The notes under the pieces: generated by a model
Database searches by the model: none
Told to the model about the DNA's origin: nothing
What the model saw: the letters and a program-made list of their open reading frames with translations, nothing else
Translations under genes and position numbers: made by a program
Part shown: positions 1 to 5,796 of the stretch, piece by piece
Layout of the letters: each line of letters begins with the position of its first letter
How positions within the stretch are numbered: position 1 is the stretch's first letter
Assembly (NCBI GenBank): GCA_015661535.1
Contig: DQVY01000260.1
Span: 1-7,708 of the forward strand
Source: Sulfurovum sp.
Lineage (GTDB): Bacteria; Campylobacterota; Campylobacteria; Campylobacterales; Sulfurovaceae
Reading direction: 5' to 3'
Length of the DNA stretch: 7,708 bases

Positions 1-1485
1 AGATCCATTATGTATAACTGTAACCCCGAAACTGTTTCTACAGATTATGATACTTCTGATGTCCTCTACTTTGAACCTATTGATTTTGAGCATGTGAGAA
101 ATGTGATAGAGAGAGAAAAACCAGACGGTGTCATTGTGCACTTTGGTGGACAAACGCCACTTAAACTGGCTAAAAACCTTACTGCCATTGGTGCCAAGAT
201 CTCAGGTACTACGGCAAAAGTCATTGACCTGGCTGAAGACAGAGAACTCTTCTCTGCATTTATTAATGATCTGGGGCTTAAACAGCCTGAAAATGGTACG
301 GTCATTGCAAAAGATGAAGCTATATCTGTAGCAGGCCGTATTGGCTACCCGGTACTTGTACGTCCCTCTTTTGTACTTGGCGGACGCGGCATGAAAACAG
401 TCTACTCTGATGATGAATTAAGACAATACATGGATGAAGCTGTCTCTGTTTCCCACGATGCGCCTGTACTTATAGACAAATTCCTTGACAATGCCATTGA
501 ACTTGATGTCGATGCTATTTGTGATGGCAAAGAGGTTTACATCGGTTCTGTGATGCAGCATATTGAAGAAGCGGGTATTCACTCTGGTGACTCTGCCTGT
601 TCATTGCCTCCGGTATCTATTTCCGAAGCCCTGCAGGAAGAAGTAAAAAAGCAAACTGCCGACATAGCCCTTGGTTTGGGTGTGGTTGGACTGATGAATA
701 TTCAGTATGCAATTCATAAAGGTGAAATTTACCTTATTGAGGTCAATCCCAGAGCTTCAAGAACCGTGCCGTTTGTTTCAAAAGCTACCGGTGTTCCACT
801 TGCAAAAGTAGCCACCAGAGTCATGATACAGGGAGACTTGAGAGAAGCACTGAAGTTCTACGATACCTTTAATGTTGTGAATTTTGATAAAGAGATCATG
901 GAGCCTAGACTTAAAGGGCACGTAGCCGTTAAAGAAGCTGTTTTCCCTTTTAACAAGTTACCGGGCTCAGACCTTATTTTAGGCCCTGAAATGAAATCTA
1001 CAGGTGAGGTCATGGGTCTCTCTGACACCTTTGGTATCTCTTTTGCTAAAAGTCAATTTGCATCCAAGAACAACATACCGTTAGAAGGTAAACTTTTCAT
1101 CTCGCTTACTGAAAATGACAAAGACTATGCGGGGGAAGTAGGTAAAATGTTTACAGACCTTGGTTTTGAAATAGTAGCAACATCAGGCACACATGCTGCA
1201 CTTCAAGCAGCAGGTGTGGATTCTATAAAGGTACTCAAAATCTCAGAAGGCCGTCCAAATATTGATGACATGATCAAAAATGAAGAGATCGCCATTGCTA
1301 TCAATACTTCAGACAATGCAGGAAGTAAAACAGATGCCAGGACTATTAGACAATCGGTTCTTTCAAATAACGTAGCCTACTTTACCACTATTGCTGCAGC
1401 AAGAGCTACAGCTGCGGCTATAAAAGAGCTTAAAGCTACCAGTGGGGAGCTTGTACCTAAAGCGTTACAGGATTATTTGGCATAG
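1..1485 (+). CDS. carB: Carbamoyl-phosphate synthase large subunit, C-terminal part (5' end outside window)
   Basis: CarB makes carbamoyl phosphate from bicarbonate, ammonia (supplied by glutamine hydrolysis in CarA) and two ATP, in the cytoplasm, for pyrimidine and arginine synthesis. The frame is open from base 1 (R-S-I before the first Met at base 10), so the gene starts upstream; 494 residues remain of a family length near 1,080. What is visible is the second synthetase half. It opens with the conserved NCNPETVSTDYDTSD motif, continues through the ATP-grasp region (RPSFVLGGRGM), and reaches the metal-binding residues Gln235, Glu247 and Asn249 in the IEVNPRASRTVPF stretch (numbered from base 1). 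The MGS-like allosteric domain follows from about residue 357, with the phosphate-binding TSGT loop at 394-397. The stop TAG at 1483-1485 lies inside an inverted repeat. No frameshift or missing key residue is seen. Family assignment is secure. Confidence 0.97.
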   Translation, partial: RSIMYNCNPETVSTDYDTSDVLYFEPIDFEHVRNVIEREKPDGVIVHFGGQTPLKLAKNLTAIGAKISGTTAKVIDLAEDRELFSAFINDLGLKQPENGTVIAKDEAISVAGRIGYPVLVRPSFVLGGRGMKTVYSDDELRQYMDEAVSVSHDAPVLIDKFLDNAIELDVDAICDGKEVYIGSVMQHIEEAGIHSGDSACSLPPVSISEALQEEVKKQTADIALGLGVVGLMNIQYAIHKGEIYLIEVNPRASRTVPFVSKATGVPLAKVATRVMIQGDLREALKFYDTFNVVNFDKEIMEPRLKGHVAVKEAVFPFNKLPGSDLILGPEMKSTGEVMGLSDTFGISFAKSQFASKNNIPLEGKLFISLTENDKDYAGEVGKMFTDLGFEIVATSGTHAALQAAGVDSIKVLKISEGRPNIDDMIKNEEIAIAINTSDNAGSKTDARTIRQSVLSNNVAYFTTIAAARATAAAIKELKATSGELVPKALQDYLA

Positions 1486-1499
1486 TAGTCATACTATGC
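1480..1499. repeat. Perfect inverted repeat spanning the carB stop codon
   Basis: GCATAGTA (1480-1487) and TACTATGC (1492-1499) are exact inverted copies around a four-base loop, GTCA. The first arm contains the last Ala codon and the TAG stop of carB. It could fold as an 8-bp hairpin in transcripts of either strand. No T-run directly follows on either strand, so it is not a canonical intrinsic terminator; it may protect a 3' end or simply be chance. It is followed by a tandem TGACATT (1500-1506 and 1508-1514). Confidence 0.5.
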
Positions 1500-1517
1500 T
1501 GACATTCTGACATTTTC

Positions 1518-1537
1518 AGAGGGAGTTTCTCTCTTTT
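1518..1537 (+). terminator. Weak candidate terminator hairpin between carB and ald
   Basis: AGAGGGAG (1518-1525), loop TTT, and CTCTCTTT (1529-1536) can pair as an 8-bp stem with two G-U pairs, followed by TTATATACTTT. It lies 33 bases after the carB stop and overlaps the alanine dehydrogenase stop codon on the other strand. The stem is weak and the T-tract interrupted, so this is only a plausible end for carB transcription. Confidence 0.35.
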
Positions 1538-2672
1538 ATATACTTTCAAAATCCGGGCATGCTTCCATGATCTCTTTTAATTCACTATATTCCATCTCAT
1601 GTGCTTTTGCAACTGCAGATTCGGTCACATACCCTCCTGCAACATTGACACCACTGTAGACAGCACTCTCTTTTAAACTTGCCTGCTTCCATCCCAAATC
1701 TGCTATCTTTTTTACATAAGGCAAGGTTGCATTTGTTAAAGCATAGGTTGCAGTGACGGGATAATCACCCGGCATATTGGCTACACAGTAGTGTATTACT
1801 CCATCTACTACAAAAACAGGGTCATCATGGGTTGTTGGTCTGGAGGTCTCTATACACCCGCCCTGATCGATAGCAACATCTACCAAGACTGCTCCTTTTT
1901 TACAGAGGGAGAGCATCTCTTTTGTGATCATATGTGCTGCCTTTTCTCCTGTACTATATACAGCACCTATGACAATGTCTACCGTAGGAAGGATCTTCTC
2001 TATATTGTAAGGGCTGAAATAGAATGTTGAAACCTTATCTGGCATCAGGGTTTCAAGTGCATTCATACTGCTTGGGTTTCTTCCCATGATCACGACATCC
2101 GCACCAAGTCCCACTGCAATCTTAGCTGCATTTTTAGCCACTGTCCCGCTCCCTATGATCAACACCCTAGAAGGAAGAACACCGGTTGCCCCACCTATGA
2201 GCACACCCATACCATTGGTATGGGCTGAAAGGAAATGACTGGCCACCATCGGTGCAATTCTTCCGGCTATTTGACTCATTGGCTCAAGCAACGGTACTCT
2301 TTTCCCCTCCTGTACCGTTTCATAGGCAATGGCAACAACTTTTTTCTCTTTAAGTACTTCTGTCAATTCTCTCAGCGGTGCAAGATGCAAGTAGGTAAAA
2401 AGTATCTGTCCTTCCCTTAAAAGATCATACTCCTGTGCCTGTGGTTCTTTCACCTTTAAGATCATTTCACAAGACCCAAATATCTCTTGGGGATTTTGCA
2501 GTATCTTGGCTCCTGCTTCGATGTACTCAGCATCAGGAAAACCGCTTTTTACCCCTGCTTCTTTTTCTATATATACCTCATGACCACTCTCTACAAGTAC
2601 TTTTACACCCGCAGGAATGATACCTACCCGGTACTCTTTGGTCTTTATCTCTTGTGGAATACCTATTTTCAT
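1536..2672 (-). CDS. ald: Alanine dehydrogenase
   Basis: Reversibly deaminates L-alanine to pyruvate and ammonia with a nicotinamide cofactor, in the cytoplasm. The 378 residues are near the usual 370. The N-terminal MKIGIPQEIK start, substrate residues Arg15, Lys75 (in LKVKEP) and His96 (in YLHLAPL), the NAD-domain loop at 174-179 (GSGTVA), and catalytic Asp269 (in DVAIDQGG) sit at the positions known from characterised alanine dehydrogenases. The start is supported by AGGAG at 2680-2684, seven bases upstream. Two oddities are visible. The third glycine of the dinucleotide loop is Ala179. At the end of the second strand, where NAD-specific enzymes carry Asp, this protein has Gly197-Arg198 (IMGRNP), which suggests NADP(H) use. 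The gene converges on carB. On its upstream side it follows the UspA-like remnant by 48 bases on the same strand, so shared transcription is possible. It differs from transhydrogenase alpha (PntA) in length and its intact C-terminus. Confidence 0.95.
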   Translation of the reverse strand: MKIGIPQEIKTKEYRVGIIPAGVKVLVESGHEVYIEKEAGVKSGFPDAEYIEAGAKILQNPQEIFGSCEMILKVKEPQAQEYDLLREGQILFTYLHLAPLRELTEVLKEKKVVAIAYETVQEGKRVPLLEPMSQIAGRIAPMVASHFLSAHTNGMGVLIGGATGVLPSRVLIIGSGTVAKNAAKIAVGLGADVVIMGRNPSSMNALETLMPDKVSTFYFSPYNIEKILPTVDIVIGAVYSTGEKAAHMITKEMLSLCKKGAVLVDVAIDQGGCIETSRPTTHDDPVFVVDGVIHYCVANMPGDYPVTATYALTNATLPYVKKIADLGWKQASLKESAVYSGVNVAGGYVTESAVAKAHEMEYSELKEIMEACPDFESI

Positions 2673-2720
2673 ATAAACTCTCCTATTAGCTGAAATAAAT
2701 CAAATATTCTCTTACTGATA

Positions 2721-3056
2721 CTATGGTACATATATCAAAACATCATGTTTTGTCTCTCTTAAGATATACGTTGCAACGCTTCCTAATAGTGTGTTAAAGC
2801 CTGAAGTACCGCGAGAACCTATAACAACCAGATCATAACACTCTTTATTGATATATTTAACCAATGCTGATTTAGAGTCCAGATCATTATCAATGACTTC
2901 ACCTTTTTTGAGAGAAAGTTCTTTGATAAAATTTTTCATCTCTTTTTTTGCTGAAGAGAGCCCTACATTATTATATTCAAAGATCTCAGGACCCATAGTG
3001 GCATAAGGTACTTCCATAGCATACTCAGTTTGAACAGTAACAACAAATATATCCTT
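2721..3056 (-). pseudogene. UspA-like universal stress protein, N-terminally truncated remnant
   Basis: The longest ATG-started frame is 2721-3017 (98 residues), but protein-like sequence continues upstream in frame as KDIFVVTVQTEYA (3056-3018) before hitting TAG at 3057-3059. That segment looks like the second beta-strand of a Usp domain, and no alternative start codon (GTG, TTG) lies in it. Usp proteins are usually 140-150 residues, so the first strand and helix, including the ATP-contacting Asp, are missing; none of the three reverse frames upstream encodes them. The C-terminus is typical: DLVVIGSRG, then LLGSVATYILR and a final strand VLIYVP. The nucleotide loop is G-2x-G-8x-GS, one residue shorter than the classic G-2x-G-9x-G(S/T). 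ATG 3017 has only a weak GAG six bases upstream. A short expressed protein is possible, but a deletion remnant is likelier. Family membership is confident; pseudogene status is inferred. Confidence 0.65.
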
Positions 3057-3059
3057 CTA

Positions 3060-3174
3060 TTTTACTCCTAAAAAGCTAATAAAACAAAGCTAATGCATTA
3101 ATCGAAATATTAAAATAAAGTAGTAAAATAAAATACAAGATATAACCGAAGTTCCTCATTTGTAAGTAGGAGAC
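3060..3174. promoter_or_regulatory. Divergent AT-rich intergenic region with short direct repeats
   Basis: This region separates the leftward usp remnant/ald genes from the rightward ATPase and is the only obvious place for the ATPase promoter. It holds AAAGCTAAT twice (3072-3080, 3086-3094, 14-base period), TAAAATAAA twice (3111-3119, 3124-3132, 13-base period), and the palindrome TAATGCATTA (3091-3100). TATAAC at 3141-3146 is a possible -10 box for the ATPase, 32 bases before the preferred start; no clear -35 is seen, which is common in Campylobacterota. No operator or riboswitch is recognised. Confidence 0.35.
3168..3172 (+). promoter_or_regulatory. Ribosome binding site of the P-type ATPase gene
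   Basis: AGGAG is followed by ACATGATG. The first ATG (3175) is only two bases downstream and the second (3178) five, so spacing favours 3178 as the real start. The choice changes the protein by one Met. Confidence 0.7.
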
Positions 3175-5775
3175 ATGATGTATTTTCATACAAAAACTAT
3201 TGATCAAGTATTCCAGTCACTCGATACCAATATTTCTGGATTAAATGAGGATAAAATAGCAAAAAGGCAAGAAAAATACGGACTGAATATTCTTCCTTCA
3301 GAAGATGAAAAAACCCTCTTTTCTCATTTTTTACAACAATTTAAAAGCCCCATTATCTATATCTTATTACTTGCCACATTTATGGCTCTCAGTATTCAAG
3401 AATATTCGGATGCAGGTTTTATTCTCATGGTTTTACTATTGAATGCAGTGATTGGCACCTATCAGGAATATTCCGCTTCTAAAAAAGCCAAACTACTTGA
3501 AAACCTCATTAAAGCAAATGCCATCGTTATAAGAGATGGCGTTTTACAAGAGGTAGATAGTCGATATATCGTACCTGGCGATGTATTGATATTTGAACCT
3601 GGTACAAAAGTGTCTGCAGATATAAGACTAATCGAAAGTACAAATCTCATGGTGGATGAGTCATTGCTCACGGGGGAATCTGTTGAAGTCACTAAAGATG
3701 CCCTATTTCTCAGCGAGAATGAGAAACTTCGTATACCGGAAAGAAAAAATATGCTTTTTGCAGGCACCTATATCTCCTCAGGAAGGGCTAAAGGTGTTGT
3801 ATCCGCTATAGGAAAAGAGACTGAAGCAGGTAAAATAGCCCAACTTCTTTCTAAAAAAAGCAAGGCCAAGATCCCTCTTCTGGAAAAGATGGAAAAACTC
3901 TCTTTCAGCATCTCCATAGTCATAGGTATTATGGTTATTATACTCTTTGCTATAGGTTTACTCAAAGGTATGACCTTTTATGCGCTCTTCCTATTTTCAG
4001 TTGCATTGGCAGTTTCAACTATTCCAGAAGGCCTTCCTGTTGCCATTACAGTTGCACTTACTTCTGCCTCTTTAGCCATGTCCAAACGTAATGTCATTAT
4101 ACGCAAACTGGCTGCCATAGAAGGTCTTGGTGCCTGTACACTCATTGCTTCTGATAAAACAGGAACACTCACTCAAAACAAACTCTCTGTAGAATATTTT
4201 ATCTCCCCTACACAAGTGTATGATAAGAATACCATTCATGAAGCCCATGACAAAGTCTACTTAGCTTCTGTACTCTGCAATGAAATGCATTATAAAAAAG
4301 TAGAAAAAGGTGGTATCGACTTTTTTGGTGACCAGGTAGATGTCGCTTTGGCACGCTTTGCTGAAAATGCAGATGAATCCTACATCACAGGTGCTAAATC
4401 TTATAGAAAGATCGATGAGATACCATATGAGCCTATTAATCGATTTTCAGCAGTTATGGTGCAACAAGGGGGAAAAGTATTTCAATTTTCCAAAGGTTCA
4501 CCCGAAACAGTACTTGAACACTGCGATGTTACAGAAGAAGAAAAAAAGAAAATATTGGCAGATGTAGATGCTTGGGCACTCAAAGGCTATAGAACCATTG
4601 CACTTGCCTATAAAGAGTCTGAAGATGATAAAAAGATCAATCTCAATCACTTTTCCTATCTCGGTTTTGTAGCCATCATAGACCCTGTAAGAGAAGAGAG
4701 TCCTGATGCTATAAAAAAAGCACAGAAAGCAGGTATAAAAGTGGTGATGATCACCGGTGATCACCCAAATACGGCACTCTGTATTGCAAAAGAACTTGGT
4801 ATTGCATCTTCAGATTCCGGAGTAATGAGTGAAGATGAGTTAGTGGCATGGGAAGAACAGGGAGAAGATCCGGGAACATTAAAAGAGATCAGTGTTTTTT
4901 CCCGTGTTACACCGGAACAAAAAATGAAAATAGTCATAGCCTATCAGAAACTTGGTCACTATGTTGCAGTTACAGGGGATGGTGTGAATGATGCACCTGC
5001 CCTAAGACATGCTAATATTGGTGTTGCTATGGGTGAAAGTGGTACAGATATCGCAAAAGCTACTTCTGACATTATCTTAACAGATGACAATTTTAGATCA
5101 ATTGTTAATGGTATTGAGGAAGGAAGACGCGCACATGACAATATTAGAAAAGTTATTTATCTGCTTATTTCAACAGGCTTTGCCGAGCTGATCTTGGTTA
5201 TGCTTTCTTTTATTACAGGTTTGCCTCTGCCTCTACTTCCCGTCCAACTTCTATGGCTAAACCTTGTTACAAATGGTATACAAGATGTCATGCTTGGACT
5301 TGAGAAAGCAGAACCTGGACTTTTAAAGAAAAAGCCAAGATCACCTAAAGAACCTTTATTTAATACACTTATGCTCAGGCGTATCATTGTTGCTGGTCTC
5401 TATATAGGCTGTATTTCATTTATTCTCTTTTATTTTTTACTTGAACAAGGACACAGTGAAGAGAGTGCCCGAAACATTACACTCCTGCTTATGGTACTTT
5501 TTGAAAATGTACATGTTTTTAATGCCAGAACTGAATACAACTACTTATTTAATATAGGATATAAAAGTAGTTCTATGCTCATTCTATTGGTCATATTCAC
5601 CCAAGTACTGCACATTACCAGCATGCATATTCCCTTTATGCAAAATCTACTTTCAACACAACCTGTCTCTTTAAATAGCTGGTTATTTCTCTCTCTGATC
5701 GCACTTGGTTTGGTTCTTGTTATGGAGACCGATAAATGGCTCATGTTAAGAAAGCATCAAAAGAATGAGATATAA
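3175..5775 (+). CDS. P2-type cation-transporting ATPase (Ca2+/PMR1-like subfamily, cation unproven)
   Basis: An ATP-driven cation pump of the inner membrane, full length at 866 residues. It has an N-terminal cation-ATPase domain, M1-M2 at about 60-100, the actuator TGES (166-169), M3-M4 at about 243-300 with PEGLP (284-288), phosphorylated Asp327 in DKTGTLT, KGSP (440-443) in the nucleotide domain, TGDH (527-530), TGDGVNDAP (600-608), and six C-terminal helices M5-M10. Compared with SERCA Ca2+ ligands, Glu285 (E309), Glu671 (E771), Asn696 (N796), Thr699 (T799) and Glu777 (E908) are present, but N768 is Gly668 and D800 is Asn700 (NLVTNGIQD). That pattern occurs in many bacterial pumps of unproven specificity. 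No heavy-metal CPC motif or metal-binding N-terminus is present, which argues against Cu/Zn/Cd. Start 3178 is better spaced from AGGAG than 3175. It stops 21 bases before the flavoprotein-hydrogenase fusion, so the two may be co-transcribed. Confidence 0.93.
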   Translation: MMYFHTKTIDQVFQSLDTNISGLNEDKIAKRQEKYGLNILPSEDEKTLFSHFLQQFKSPIIYILLLATFMALSIQEYSDAGFILMVLLLNAVIGTYQEYSASKKAKLLENLIKANAIVIRDGVLQEVDSRYIVPGDVLIFEPGTKVSADIRLIESTNLMVDESLLTGESVEVTKDALFLSENEKLRIPERKNMLFAGTYISSGRAKGVVSAIGKETEAGKIAQLLSKKSKAKIPLLEKMEKLSFSISIVIGIMVIILFAIGLLKGMTFYALFLFSVALAVSTIPEGLPVAITVALTSASLAMSKRNVIIRKLAAIEGLGACTLIASDKTGTLTQNKLSVEYFISPTQVYDKNTIHEAHDKVYLASVLCNEMHYKKVEKGGIDFFGDQVDVALARFAENADESYITGAKSYRKIDEIPYEPINRFSAVMVQQGGKVFQFSKGSPETVLEHCDVTEEEKKKILADVDAWALKGYRTIALAYKESEDDKKINLNHFSYLGFVAIIDPVREESPDAIKKAQKAGIKVVMITGDHPNTALCIAKELGIASSDSGVMSEDELVAWEEQGEDPGTLKEISVFSRVTPEQKMKIVIAYQKLGHYVAVTGDGVNDAPALRHANIGVAMGESGTDIAKATSDIILTDDNFRSIVNGIEEGRRAHDNIRKVIYLLISTGFAELILVMLSFITGLPLPLLPVQLLWLNLVTNGIQDVMLGLEKAEPGLLKKKPRSPKEPLFNTLMLRRIIVAGLYIGCISFILFYFLLEQGHSEESARNITLLLMVLFENVHVFNARTEYNYLFNIGYKSSSMLILLVIFTQVLHITSMHIPFMQNLLSTQPVSLNSWLFLSLIALGLVLVMETDKWLMLRKHQKNEI

Positions 5776-5785
5776 TAAAATAGAC

Positions 5786-5792
5786 AAGGTGG
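5786..5792 (+). promoter_or_regulatory. Ribosome binding site of the flavoprotein-hydrogenase fusion gene
   Basis: AAGGTGG ends four bases before ATG 5797, whose product opens directly with a dinucleotide-binding fold. It lies in the 21-base gap after the ATPase stop. No terminator hairpin is visible in that gap, so translation from a shared transcript is plausible. Confidence 0.65.
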
Positions 5793-5796
5793 TATT

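Noticed and set aside
66..331. Alternative frames within carB on both strands
   Set aside because: The CarB frame there is continuous and highly conserved; the others are shadows.
1791..2693. Forward-strand open frames opposite alanine dehydrogenase
   Set aside because: The reverse-strand gene is full length with all catalytic residues in place. The forward frames are short and lack recognisable domains or convincing ribosome sites.
3057..3174. A frameshifted N-terminus of the Usp gene
   Set aside because: All three reverse frames upstream were read. None shows the Usp start pattern (hydrophobic strand, Asp, Ser-containing turn, then helix). Only a weak NALALF stretch is seen, not enough to claim.
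4498..4764. Reverse-strand open frame of 88 codons inside the ATPase gene
   Set aside because: It lies wholly within well-supported ATPase coding sequence, has a low-complexity Phe/Cys/Tyr-rich translation and matches no family. The same holds for the other reverse frames in 3462-5744.
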